DNA of 64,000 nt, taken from assembly GCA_003240755.1 (NCBI GenBank), contig QFNF01000009.1, forward strand, positions 19,211 through 83,210. Reading direction: 5' to 3'. Source of the stretch: Sphingomonas hengshuiensis (GTDB lineage Bacteria; Pseudomonadota; Alphaproteobacteria; Sphingomonadales; Sphingomonadaceae). This document shows positions 25,251 through 33,999 of this stretch, one piece after another. The notes below the pieces were generated by a model. It was not told the DNA's origin. It did not search any database and saw nothing but the letters and a program-made list of their open reading frames with translations. Positions within the stretch are counted from its first letter, which is position 1, and each line of letters starts with the position of its first letter. A program made the translations under genes and the position numbers.

Positions 25251-27581
25251 ATGCGTTTCCTGTCCTGCCTGCAGGATCACAATCTGCCGCTCGTCGGCCT
25301 CGCCGCGTGGTTCTGCCTCGTCGGGTCGATGATTACCATCCGCCTGCTGGGCCGCATCCGCGATGCCGAACGCGGCACGCGCATCGCATGGGTGTTCCTG
25401 AGCGGGGCGGCGACGGGCGCCACGATCTGGTGCACCCATTTCATCGCGATGATCGCCTATCAACCCGGTGTCGAGGTCGCCTACGAACCGCGGCTCACCG
25501 GCCTGTCGCTGCTGCTCGCCATCCTCGGCAGCGCCGCCGCGCTGCATGTCGCCACGCGCCGCTGGCGCCTGTCGGCGGCGCTGGGCGGCGCGCTGTTCGG
25601 GGTCGCGGTCGCCGTCATGCACTATACGGGCATGCAGGCGTTCGTCGTCGACGGCATCGCGCGCTGGTCGCCGGGCGACGTCGTGGTGTCGGCGCTGTTC
25701 GCGGTGGTGCCGGGCGCGCTCGCGTTCGACCGGGCACAGGGACGCGGGCGGTGTTCGGGCCATTGGTGGGCGACCGCCCTGATGGTCGCCAGCATCGTGC
25801 TGCTCCATTTCACCGGCATGTCGGCGCTGACCATCGTGCCGTTCGCGCCGGCGGCGGGCCATGTCGGGTCGAGCGCCGCGACGATCGTGATGGCGATCGC
25901 GGTGGCCGGCGTCGGCATGCTGGTCATCGGCACCGGCCTTGCCACCTATATCCTCGATGCGCAGGCGCGCGCCGACACCCGCCGGCGGCTGACCGAGCTG
26001 CTGGAGGGCAATGTCGATGGCATGGTCATCGTCCAGGACGATGTCGTCACCGCCGCCAACGCCGCCTTCGCCACGCTGATCGGTGACGATGCGGCGGTGA
26101 TCGGGCAGAGGCTGACGCGCTGGATCGCCGACCTCGCCGCCGCCCGGCCCGACCGGCTCGCCCAGTTGACGCTGACCGCCGCCGATGGCGACATCCCGAT
26201 CGAGGTCGCGGTGCGCGTCGATCGCCGCCGCTCCCGTCCGCAGACCATCTATTCGATCCGCGACCTGCGCGCGCGCATCGCCCAGGAACGCCGCATCGCC
26301 CATCTGGCGCGCAACGACAGCCTGACCGGCCTGCCCAACCGCACCTCGTTCCTCGAATGGATGACGCGCCAGACCGCGCCCGACAGCCCGCACCGCGCCG
26401 TCGCCCTCCTGTCGATCGACCTCGACCGGTTCAAGGAGGTGAACGACATGCACGGCCATGCCGCGGGCGACCAGTTGCTGACGCGGATCGCCGGGCGGAT
26501 GCGGGCGGCGCTGCTGCCCGGCGAATTCATCGCGCGCCTGGGCGGCGACGAATTCGTCGCGGCGGTGCCGGTCGCCGGACCCGACGATGCCGCCCGGCTG
26601 ATCGACCGGCTGCGCGATGCGATCACCGCCCCGGTCCTGCTGGAACAGGAGGGGGTCGAGGCCAGTTGCGGCATGAGCATCGGCGTGGCGCTGTGGCCGC
26701 GCGACGCGACCGAGCTGTCGACGCTCATCAACAATGCCGACCTGGCGATGTACCGCGCCAAGGGGTCGATCGCGACCGATGCCTGTTTCTATGAAGAGGA
26801 GATGGACAAGACGGTGCGGCTGCGCCGGCGGATGGTGAAGGAACTGCGCGCCGCGATCGACCATGGCGAATTGTCGCTGCACTGGCAGGTGCAGGAATCG
26901 GTCGGGACCGGCGACGTCACCGGCTATGAGGCGCTGCTGCGCTGGACCCGGGCCGATGGCAGCAGCGTGTCGCCCGCGACATTCATCCCGCTGGCGGAAC
27001 AGTCGGGACTGATCCTGACCATCGGCGAATGGGTGCTGCGCACCGCCTGCGCCACCGCCGCCGCGTGGCCCGTGCCGCACCGCATCGCGGTCAACCTGTC
27101 GCCGGTGCAGCTTGGCCATGTCGACCTGCCCCGCCTAGTGCAGCAGGTGCTGCTCGAAACCGGGCTGCCGCCGGCGCGGCTCGAGCTGGAGATCACCGAG
27201 ACGGCGATGATTACCGACCCGGTGCGCACCATCCATGTCCTGCGCCAGTTGAAGGCGATCGGCGTGTCGATCGCGATGGACGATTTCGGCACCGGCTATT
27301 CGTCGCTCTCGACGCTGCGGTCCTTTCCGTTCGACAAGATCAAGCTCGACCGGTCGTTCATGTCCGAACTGAACGGCGGCCCGCAATCGGCGGCGATCAT
27401 CCGCGCGGTGCTGGCGCTGGGCGAGAGCCTCGACATTCCCGTTCTCGCCGAAGGGGTGGAGACGCCCGGCCAGCTCGACTTCCTGCGCGAACAGGGCTGC
27501 GACGAGGCACAGGGCTATCTGCTCGGCCGCCCCGGCCCCCTGCCCGCCCGGACCGCGGAACGATTGCGGCTGACGGGGTGA
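25251..27581 (+). CDS. MHYT-sensor GGDEF–EAL protein (cyclic di-GMP turnover)
   Basis: 776-residue inner-membrane protein making and/or breaking cyclic di-GMP. The N-terminal seven-helix MHYT sensor shows its repeated motifs in ATIWCTHFIAMIAYQPG, AVMHYTGMQAF and LLHFTGMSAL, which are thought to bind a metal and sense a small gas or oxygen. A short PAS-like linker (about 245–330) leads to the GGDEF domain with an intact GGDEF at about 431 (IARLGGDEFVAAV) and substrate helix SLTGLPNRTSFLEW. The EAL domain has an intact YEALLRW near 560, EITETAMI and DDFGTGYSSLSTLRS. Both catalytic signatures are complete, so either activity is possible. It stands alone, divergent from ugd. Confidence 0.95.
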   Translation: MRFLSCLQDHNLPLVGLAAWFCLVGSMITIRLLGRIRDAERGTRIAWVFLSGAATGATIWCTHFIAMIAYQPGVEVAYEPRLTGLSLLLAILGSAAALHVATRRWRLSAALGGALFGVAVAVMHYTGMQAFVVDGIARWSPGDVVVSALFAVVPGALAFDRAQGRGRCSGHWWATALMVASIVLLHFTGMSALTIVPFAPAAGHVGSSAATIVMAIAVAGVGMLVIGTGLATYILDAQARADTRRRLTELLEGNVDGMVIVQDDVVTAANAAFATLIGDDAAVIGQRLTRWIADLAAARPDRLAQLTLTAADGDIPIEVAVRVDRRRSRPQTIYSIRDLRARIAQERRIAHLARNDSLTGLPNRTSFLEWMTRQTAPDSPHRAVALLSIDLDRFKEVNDMHGHAAGDQLLTRIAGRMRAALLPGEFIARLGGDEFVAAVPVAGPDDAARLIDRLRDAITAPVLLEQEGVEASCGMSIGVALWPRDATELSTLINNADLAMYRAKGSIATDACFYEEEMDKTVRLRRRMVKELRAAIDHGELSLHWQVQESVGTGDVTGYEALLRWTRADGSSVSPATFIPLAEQSGLILTIGEWVLRTACATAAAWPVPHRIAVNLSPVQLGHVDLPRLVQQVLLETGLPPARLELEITETAMITDPVRTIHVLRQLKAIGVSIAMDDFGTGYSSLSTLRSFPFDKIKLDRSFMSELNGGPQSAAIIRAVLALGESLDIPVLAEGVETPGQLDFLREQGCDEAQGYLLGRPGPLPARTAERLRLTG

Positions 27582-27803
27582 CGGGCGGAGCACCGGCGGA
27601 CCGCTTCTGTCCGATCACGCTCTAGACCCGTTGCGGCACCTGTCCGATATCGCCGCGATCGACCCTGATCGAACAGTGATCGCGTTCCATCGGCGATGTG
27701 CGATCTGGGTATAGCCGTATCTTACGTATTGCCAGAACGATGACACCTGTCTGCCGATATGATACCCATTATCGCGAATGGCACTGGAAAGGGATTTGGT
27801 CCA

Positions 27804-28052
27804 ATGGAGGCGCAAAGGGTTCGTATTGTCGAGGGAGGCAAGCTGGTAATACCCGCAGCGATGCGTCGTGAATTGGGAATCAATGCCGGCGATACCGTGA
27901 TGGTAGATATCGATCACGGTGAACTGCGGGTCAGATCGATCGCCAAGGCTATCGAACACGCCAGGGCGATACTGCGCCGCTACGTACCCGAAGGCGTCGG
28001 CCTAGCCGATGAACTGATTGCCGACCGCCGTGCCGAGGCGGAACGTGAGTAA
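27804..28052 (+). CDS. vapB: AbrB/MazE-fold antitoxin (VapB-type)
   Basis: An 82-residue DNA-binding antitoxin with the swapped-hairpin fold: MEAQRVRIVEGGKLVIPAAM, then RRELGINAGDTVMVDIDHGE and LRVRSIAKAIEHARAIL, with an acidic C-terminal tail ending AEAERE. The start at 27804 is favoured by length and by AAAGGGA upstream; an ATG at 27759 would add 15 residues with no family character. It overlaps the following toxin gene start (GTG at 28045), the usual coupling of the pair, and it should repress their common promoter. Confidence 0.85.
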   Translation: MEAQRVRIVEGGKLVIPAAMRRELGINAGDTVMVDIDHGELRVRSIAKAIEHARAILRRYVPEGVGLADELIADRRAEAERE

Positions 28053-28434
28053 CCGGATCGTACTCGATGCATCCGCCCTGCTCTGTCTGCTGAACGACGA
28101 AAGCGGCGCGGATAGGGTCGCGACCGACCTTACCAGATCCGTGATCGGCGCGACCAATTTGGGCGAAGTCGTATCGAAGCTGCGCGAGCGTGGCCTTGCG
28201 CTTGCGGAAGTGCAGGAAGCGCTGGGCGGCCTGCATCTCGACGTCCGACCGCTGTCGGCGTCACAGGCGATGACGATCGGCGATCTGCGCCCGTCCACAC
28301 GGGCCCTGGGACTGTCGCTCGGCGATCGGGCCTGCCTCGCGCTGGCGATCGAGTTGGGGGCCGAACTCTACACGACCGACGCGGCGCTGGCGCGGGCGGA
28401 GGTTGCGATCACCGTCACGAACGTCCGCCACTGA
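28045..28434 (+). CDS. vapC: PIN-domain ribonuclease toxin (VapC-type)
   Basis: 129-residue PIN nuclease, in known cases cleaving tRNA or rRNA. Start is GTG at 28045 overlapping the antitoxin end; an in-frame ATG at 28018 lies well inside the antitoxin and is not needed. Acidic active-site residues appear in order: Asp near the N-terminus (RIVLDASALLCLLND), Glu in ATNLGEVVSKLRERG, Asp in LGLSLGDRACLALAIEL and Asp in LYTTDAALARAEVAI. The order and spacing are those of a complete, active PIN domain. Confidence 0.88.
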   Translation: MSNRIVLDASALLCLLNDESGADRVATDLTRSVIGATNLGEVVSKLRERGLALAEVQEALGGLHLDVRPLSASQAMTIGDLRPSTRALGLSLGDRACLALAIELGAELYTTDAALARAEVAITVTNVRH

Positions 28435-28463
28435 CAGGGAAGCGGGGGTTGCCCCCCGCCCCC

Positions 28464-30893
28464 TCAATCGTGCCGCAGCGCCCATGCCGGTGCGGCGCGG
28501 CTCGCGCGCAGCGACTGGCCCAGCACGGTCAGCACCGCGACCGCGACCGCGACCACGCTCGCGCCTACGAAGAACAGCGGCGACAGCGGCACCGCATCCT
28601 CGAACCCTGCCAGCCAGGTCCGCATCGCGACATAGGCCAGCGGCCACGCGACGAGGTTGGCGAGCAGCACGGGGCGCAGGAACTGCCCGACCAGCAGCCT
28701 GACGATGTCCCCCGACGACGCGCCCAGCGTCTTGCGGATGCCGATCTCGCGCGTCCGGCGCTGGGTGTTGAACGAGGCGAGGCCCCATAGCCCGACGCAG
28801 CCGATCAGCACGGCGAGGCCCGCGCCGATCGCGAACAGGCGGGTGGCGCGGTCGTCGGCCTTGTAGAAGTCGGCGAGCCGGTCGTCGGCGGTCTCGCCGT
28901 CATAGGGCACCTGGGGCACCATGCGCTGCCACAGGGCCCGCACCGCCGCATTCGCACGGCGCGGGTCGCCGGTGAAGCGGATGGTGGCTACCGAGGTGCG
29001 GATAGCCTCTCCCCGCCGGTAGTTGACATAATAGGTCGGCGTATTGGGGCTGCGCGGCGAGGCGAAGCGCAGGTCGTCGATCACCCCGATGATCGTACGC
29101 GGCCGTTCGCCGCCGACGGTGTGGCCGATCGCCGCCTGCGGTGATGCGATGCGCAGCGACGACAGCGCGCGGCGGTTGACGACGATGTTGATCCCCTTTG
29201 CCAGATCCCGTTCGTCGGCATTGTCGGCCCCGTGCGCATCGTCGAACCAGCGTCCGGCGACCAACCGCGCGCCATGCGTCGCGAAGAAGTGCGGCCCGAT
29301 CGCCACCCAGTTGAGCGACGGGCCGGTTCCGGGAACGCCGGGCAGCGGCACGTTGTCGCTGTTGTTTTCGCCGCTGCCGCCGATGGCCGCGTTGGACATG
29401 GTCACGCTGCGCACCTGCGGCAGCGCGGCTATCGCGCTGACCAGCGCCGCCTTGCGGTCGCGCGGTACCAACGAATCCGCCATCGAGCGCACGACCAGCA
29501 ACCCGTCGCGCTGGAACCCCAGGTCGCTGGCGCGGACATGGCGCGTCTGCGCCAGCAGCACCGCCGTCCCGATCAGGAAGGCGATGGCGAGGCCGAACTG
29601 CCCGATCACCAGCGCCTCGCGCACCCGCGTCCCTGCCCGCCCGCCGCCGGGCGAGCGGGCCGAGGCCAGCACCGCGGCGGCGGGAAAGCGCGACAGCAGG
29701 ATCGCGGGATACACCCCCGCCAGCACGCCGACGACGACCGCCAGCAGCGCCAGCGCCGGGACGACGACCGCATAGGGAATGGTGAGCGACAATCCGCCCG
29801 CCGCATTGACCAGCGGCAGCCCCAGTTCGGCGAGGATCAGTCCGCCCAGGGCAGCGATGGCGACGGTCAGCACCGCTTCCCCCAGGAACTGGCGCACCAG
29901 CGTGGCCCGGTCGGCGCCCAGCACCTTGCGCATCGCCACTTCGCGGGCGCGCAGCCCGGCGCGCGCCGTGGCGAGGTTCACGTAATTGACCACCGCGATC
30001 AGCAATGTGAACACCCCGACCAGCCCCAGCGTGACGACGGTCAGCCGGGTGCTGTCGCTATTCTGTCCCTGGGGTGCGAAATGCAGGTCGGCGATCGGCA
30101 GCAATGCCAGTTGCTGCATATCCGATGGCCTGCCGCCCGGCACGGCCAGTTCGGTGCCGCGCCGGTCCACGAAGGCGGTCAGCCTGTCCCCGAACGCGCG
30201 GGCGGCGGCGGGCGTGTCGAACCGCAGATAGGTCATCACCGACGTGCTGCCCCAATGCGACCAGTTCTCCGACGGCGACAGGCGCGGCAGGGGGACCAGC
30301 ACCGACAGTTTCAGGTCGCTGTTCGCCGGCAGGTCGCGGAACACCGCGGTCACGCGATAGGGATCGGCGCGATACACCGCCACCACCAGCTTCTGCCCGA
30401 TCGGATCGCGGTCGCCGAAATATTTGCGCGCCGTCGTCTCGTCGATCGCGACGCTGCCCGGCTCCGCCAGCGCGGTCGCGGCATTCCCCGCGACCAGCGG
30501 CAGCCGCAGCACCGAAAGGAACGCGGCATCGACCTGCGCCACATTCTCGGTCGTGGCACGCCCGTCGACGATCACGGTGCCGCCCCGCTCGCCGCCATTG
30601 ACGCGCGTACCGACCAGGCCCGGGAAATCCTGCTGCATCTGGTTGAGCAATTCCCCCATCGTATAGGGATAGGCGCCGTTCACCGGGCTGTCGGGCAGCG
30701 ACCACACCGTCTGCACGACATAGGTCTTGTCGTGATCGGGCAGCCATGTCTCATACCCCGTCTCGAACCGGACATAGAGGCCGAGGATCAGGAACACCGC
30801 GATCCCGACCGCCAGCCCCCCGATGTTGAGCGCGGCGTGGAGCCTGTGGCGGACCAGCGAGCGATAGAGCGACAGCAGCGCGAAACGGTGCAT
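28464..30893 (-). CDS. ABC transporter permease, MacB/FtsX type, two-domain
   Basis: Inner-membrane permease of a tripartite-style efflux or lipoprotein-release ABC system, 809 residues. The start MHRFALLSLYRSLVRHRLHA has GGGAG 8 nt upstream; an earlier in-frame ATG lacks this. There are eight membrane helices: one N-terminal (LNIGGLAVGIAVFLILGLYV), a periplasmic MacB_PCD domain, three helices of an FtsX domain (LGLVGVFTLLIAVVNYVNLA and following), then a second such set. The second copy ends with SLLFFVGASVVAVAVAVLTV-like residues. It is the last gene of the operon adaptor–ATPase–GIN protein–permease, 16 bp after the GIN gene. The exported substrate is unknown. Confidence 0.9.
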   Translation of the reverse strand: MHRFALLSLYRSLVRHRLHAALNIGGLAVGIAVFLILGLYVRFETGYETWLPDHDKTYVVQTVWSLPDSPVNGAYPYTMGELLNQMQQDFPGLVGTRVNGGERGGTVIVDGRATTENVAQVDAAFLSVLRLPLVAGNAATALAEPGSVAIDETTARKYFGDRDPIGQKLVVAVYRADPYRVTAVFRDLPANSDLKLSVLVPLPRLSPSENWSHWGSTSVMTYLRFDTPAAARAFGDRLTAFVDRRGTELAVPGGRPSDMQQLALLPIADLHFAPQGQNSDSTRLTVVTLGLVGVFTLLIAVVNYVNLATARAGLRAREVAMRKVLGADRATLVRQFLGEAVLTVAIAALGGLILAELGLPLVNAAGGLSLTIPYAVVVPALALLAVVVGVLAGVYPAILLSRFPAAAVLASARSPGGGRAGTRVREALVIGQFGLAIAFLIGTAVLLAQTRHVRASDLGFQRDGLLVVRSMADSLVPRDRKAALVSAIAALPQVRSVTMSNAAIGGSGENNSDNVPLPGVPGTGPSLNWVAIGPHFFATHGARLVAGRWFDDAHGADNADERDLAKGINIVVNRRALSSLRIASPQAAIGHTVGGERPRTIIGVIDDLRFASPRSPNTPTYYVNYRRGEAIRTSVATIRFTGDPRRANAAVRALWQRMVPQVPYDGETADDRLADFYKADDRATRLFAIGAGLAVLIGCVGLWGLASFNTQRRTREIGIRKTLGASSGDIVRLLVGQFLRPVLLANLVAWPLAYVAMRTWLAGFEDAVPLSPLFFVGASVVAVAVAVLTVLGQSLRASRAAPAWALRHD

Positions 30894-30909
30894 GGGCGGA
30901 ACTCCCGGA

Positions 30910-31656
30910 TCAGCCGCAGGTGACGCGGGCAAGGCCGCTGCGGTTCACGGCGCATTGCGCCCGGCCGGTCACGGTGACGCGCGCGATGCCGCTGGCATCG
31001 ACCGCCGCCGGTCCGCCGGCCTGCGCGCGGACCGACCCGGTGCCGCTCGCCCGGACCGACAGGCCGCCGGTGGTGAGTGTCGAGGTGTCGACATGTCCCG
31101 TCCCGCCGGCGGTGATCGCCAGCGCATCGGCATGGCCGTCGGCGACGATGCGCCCGGTCCCGCCCAGCGCCAGCGACAGCCGCCCGGCCCGCACCCCGTG
31201 CAGCGTCGCGGTGCCGGTGCCCGCGCGGTCGATCATCACCCGCTGCGCCTGCAGCCCGGCGATCGTCAGGTCGCCGGTGCCGCCCAGTCGCGCCTCGAAC
31301 GCCGGCCCCGCGATCCGCCCGGTACGGACCGATCCGGTGCCCGATGCCTCCAGCGCGCGCAGCGCCGGCAGGGTGATGGCGATCGTCGCGGCGGGCGTGC
31401 CCGCGCGGCTGTCGCAACTGCCCGGTGCGCGGGTGATGGTCAGCACCCCCCCGCGCACCGCGACCCCGATCGCCGCCAGCGATCCTGCCGCTCCCTGCGC
31501 GCGCACCGCAAAGCCCGCGCCCGGCGTGACGACGACATTGTCGCATCCGCGCAGCGCGATGCGATCGAACCCGGCAGCGGCGAAGCTGCGCGCCGCCTGC
31601 GCCATGGCGGGGGCCGGAAGGAGCGTGGCGAACAGGGCGAGGGGGAGAAGTTTCAT
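30910..31656 (-). CDS. Exported GIN-domain (DUF2807-like) protein
   Basis: 248-residue exported protein. Signal peptide MKLLPLALFATLLPAPAMAQ; then a right-handed beta-helix-like series of short strands: FDRIALRGCDNVVVTPGAGF, LRALEASGTGSVRTGRIAGP, FEARLGGTGDLTIAGLQAQR and four further GTG/GTGxxxx turns. This is the head-GIN domain (putative auto-transporter adhesin head). It has three cysteines in conserved-looking places and one near the terminus (LARVTCG). The start at 31656 has GGAGAC upstream; longer frames run into a REP region. It is an unusual third member of an ABC efflux operon. Its role there is unknown. Confidence 0.83.
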   Translation of the reverse strand: MKLLPLALFATLLPAPAMAQAARSFAAAGFDRIALRGCDNVVVTPGAGFAVRAQGAAGSLAAIGVAVRGGVLTITRAPGSCDSRAGTPAATIAITLPALRALEASGTGSVRTGRIAGPAFEARLGGTGDLTIAGLQAQRVMIDRAGTGTATLHGVRAGRLSLALGGTGRIVADGHADALAITAGGTGHVDTSTLTTGGLSVRASGTGSVRAQAGGPAAVDASGIARVTVTGRAQCAVNRSGLARVTCG

Positions 31657-31707
31657 GGGGTGTCTCCGGATGGGAAAGGAAGTCGGACGGATCGAAATCT
31701 TGGAAAG

Positions 31708-31741
31708 CCGTTCGTCCTGAGTAGCCACTGAGCACGAACGG
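31708..31741. repeat. Short palindromic repeat (CCGTTCGT…ACGAACGG)
   Basis: 8-bp arms flank 18 bp including CCTGAGTAGCCACTGAGC. The same core forms the arms of the larger element at 55681–55883. It lies in the spacer between the ATPase and GIN genes. Confidence 0.75.
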
Positions 31742-31775
31742 TTTGGGAGGGACCCACATCGCCCGTCCCCCAACC

Positions 31776-31860
31776 GTATCCCCGCGCAGGCGGGGATCCA
31801 GGGCGGCAGGAACCGGCGGTCCCTGGGGCTCTGCCCCCCCCCCCGCCTGCGCGGGGGTAC
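31776..31860. repeat. Inverted REP pair with C run in the ABC operon
   Basis: TATCCCCGCGCAGGCGGGGAT (about 31777–31797, shown approximately) and its inverted partner around 31841–31860 (CCCCGCCTGCGCGGGGGTAC) flank GC-rich DNA and an 11-base C run (31834–31844). It lies 26 bp past the ATPase stop and 120 bp before the GIN start, so it could attenuate the downstream genes. Confidence 0.75.
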
Positions 31861-31885
31861 GTCGTGGGTTGGGCACGCCGGCGCA

Positions 31886-32575
31886 TCACATCGCCCGCAT
31901 CGCATTGGCGACGATCCGCCCATCCAGCATGTCGATGCGGCGCTTCGCCATGTCGGCATGGGCGGGCGAGTGCGTGACCATCACGATCGTCGCCCCTTCG
32001 GCGTTCAGCCCCATCAGGATGTTCATCACCTGCTCGCCATTGGCGGTATCGAGATTGCCGGTCGGTTCGTCGGCCAGGATCAGTTTCGGATCGCCGACGA
32101 TCGCGCGGGCGATGGCGGCGCGCTGCTGCTGGCCGCCCGACAACTGGTGCGGGAAATGGCGCGCGCGGTGCGCGATGCCGACCTTGTCCATCGCCGCCGC
32201 CACCCGGCCCTTGCGCCCTCCGCTGCTGGCGCCGGCATCGCCGCGATAGGCAAGGCCCAGCGCCACATTCTCCGCGATGGTCAGCTCGTCGATCAGGTTG
32301 AAGCTCTGGAACACGAAGCCCAGCGTCGATCCCCGGAACTTCGCCAGGTCGCTCTCGCCCAGCGCCGCCAGATCGCGCCCGCCGAACAGGTATCGGCCCC
32401 CGGTCGGGCGGTCGACGGTGCCCAGCGTGTTGAGCAGCGTCGACTTGCCGCAACCCGACGGCCCCATGATCGCGACGAACTCGCCGGGTTCGACGTGCAG
32501 GTTGATATCGGCCAGCGCGGTCGTCTCCACCTCGTCGGAGACATAGCGGCGCTGGATATTCTCTAGCCGGATCAT
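31886..32575 (-). CDS. ABC transporter ATP-binding protein (MacB/LolD family)
   Basis: 229-residue ATPase energising the permease at 28464–30893. Walker A is MGPSGCGKSTLLNTLGTVDR; the Q-loop follows in GFVFQSFNLIDELT; the signature is QLSGGQQQRAAIARAI; Walker B is PKLILADEPTGNLDT; the switch His sits in IVMVTHSPAHADMAKR. All catalytic residues are present. It starts 22 bp after the adaptor stop. The SFNLIDELTIAENV segment is characteristic of the LolD/MacB branch. Confidence 0.95.
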   Translation of the reverse strand: MIRLENIQRRYVSDEVETTALADINLHVEPGEFVAIMGPSGCGKSTLLNTLGTVDRPTGGRYLFGGRDLAALGESDLAKFRGSTLGFVFQSFNLIDELTIAENVALGLAYRGDAGASSGGRKGRVAAAMDKVGIAHRARHFPHQLSGGQQQRAAIARAIVGDPKLILADEPTGNLDTANGEQVMNILMGLNAEGATIVMVTHSPAHADMAKRRIDMLDGRIVANAMRAM

Positions 32576-32597
32576 GGATTCCCCTATCGGATGCTGC

Positions 32598-33962
32598 CTA
32601 GTCGATGTTGATCGTGTCGCCCTTCACGGACGACAGGTTGGTGGTGACGATGCGGTCGCCGGGGTTCAGGCCCGACAGGATCTCGACGACTTGCGGGTTG
32701 CGGCGGCCGACCCTGACCGGGCGGCGCGTCGCATGGGCGCCATCGGCATCGAGGACGAAGGCGAACGCGCCATTGTCCGCCGCCAGCCACCCGCCGACCG
32801 GCGCGACCACCGCCTTCGACGCGGCGCCCAGCGTAATGCGGATGTCGAGCGTCTGCCCGCGATTGAGGCTGGGCGTCCTTGCCGCTTGCGCGGGGGCGGT
32901 GCCGGCCCGCTCCCCCGCCGGGTGGGCGAGCGGGCCGGCACCGCCATCGAACGAGAGTTCGACCCGGAACCGCCCGTCCTTCACCGCCGGCAATACCTTC
33001 GACACGGTCAGCGCCCTGCCGTCGGCCCTCGCCTTCTGCCCGACGGCGACGCGGCCGAGATAATATTCGTCGACATCGGCCTCCAGCTTCCACGACCCCT
33101 CGCTGTCGACCTGTCCCGCCGGGTCGCCGGGCTTCAGCGTCTGGCCCGGTTGCAGCGTGAAATTGGTCAGCCGCCCGGCGGCGGGCGCGCGGATCGTCAG
33201 CGCCGACAGCCCGCCGCGCACCGCCGCGAGGTTGCCCGACAGCCGCGCCTGCGTATCGGCGAGCCGTGCCCCCTGCGTCGCGGTGATCCGCGCCTCGGTC
33301 CCGGCACCGCTGCGTAGCTGGGCGAGGCGGCGGGCCTGATACTCCGCCTCGGCGCGATAGCCCGCGACCCCCGCCTCGGACACGATGCCCTTGTCGAACA
33401 GTTGCTGGCGGATGGCGAGGTCGCGGCGCGCCTTGACCAGATCATATTCGGCCTGCGCCACCTGTGCCGACCGGTCGAGCCGGCTGCGCTCGATCCCCAG
33501 CCCTTCGCCGGCGATCGCGCCCAACTGGCTGGCGATCGCCGCCTCGCGCGTCAGCACCTCCAACCGCAGTTCGGGATTGGCCAGCGTGGCGAGCGGTTGG
33601 CCGGCGGCGACCATCGCCCCGTCCTGCACCAGCAGCGCGTCGACCTGCCCGCCCGACAGCACCCCGACCAGCGTCGTCAGCCGCGGCGCGACCGTCGCGC
33701 GCACCGGCAGGTAATCGTCGAACGCACCCTGCACCACCTCGCCCGTCTCGATCGCGCTCGCGGCGATATCGGTCGATCCGGCAGCGGGCAGGAAACGCCA
33801 CAGCGCGACGCTGATGACGATCGCCGCCGCTACGATCCATGTCGCGCGCCGCCGCCACCAGCCCCGCGCCGGCCGGGCGATGCGCCGGTCCATCGCCGCG
33901 CCGGCCGGTGCGCCGGGGGCGGTGCCGGCGGTGCTTGCGCCCGGTGTCGCTTCGGTCATCAT
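32598..33962 (-). CDS. HlyD/MacA-type periplasmic adaptor
   Basis: Membrane-fusion protein linking the ABC pump to an outer-membrane channel or to periplasmic partners. Starting at MMTEATPGASTAGTAPG it has 454 residues; another ATG follows directly. One N-terminal membrane anchor (about 39–56, WIVAAAIVISVALWRFLP), then a lipoyl-like half (VGVLSGGQVDALLVQDGAMV), a coiled-coil hairpin (about 115–225, rich in Ala, Arg and Gln) and the second lipoyl/beta-barrel part (IRAPAAGRLTNFTLQPGQTL, ADVDEYYLGRVAVGQKARA). It is first in the operon and faces the regulator gene across a region with twin inverted repeats. Confidence 0.92.
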   Translation of the reverse strand: MMTEATPGASTAGTAPGAPAGAAMDRRIARPARGWWRRRATWIVAAAIVISVALWRFLPAAGSTDIAASAIETGEVVQGAFDDYLPVRATVAPRLTTLVGVLSGGQVDALLVQDGAMVAAGQPLATLANPELRLEVLTREAAIASQLGAIAGEGLGIERSRLDRSAQVAQAEYDLVKARRDLAIRQQLFDKGIVSEAGVAGYRAEAEYQARRLAQLRSGAGTEARITATQGARLADTQARLSGNLAAVRGGLSALTIRAPAAGRLTNFTLQPGQTLKPGDPAGQVDSEGSWKLEADVDEYYLGRVAVGQKARADGRALTVSKVLPAVKDGRFRVELSFDGGAGPLAHPAGERAGTAPAQAARTPSLNRGQTLDIRITLGAASKAVVAPVGGWLAADNGAFAFVLDADGAHATRRPVRVGRRNPQVVEILSGLNPGDRIVTTNLSSVKGDTINID

Positions 33963-33999
33963 GGGACACAGTGTCACCGATCGCGGCGGAAAATCCTAA

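Noticed and set aside
24936-27119. 727-codon minus-strand frame
   Set aside because: Antisense to the MHYT–GGDEF–EAL gene and overlapping the ugd start; no family features.
28464-30923. Plus-strand frame 29232–30923 opposite the permease
   Set aside because: Gln/Arg-rich shadow of the membrane-protein codons.
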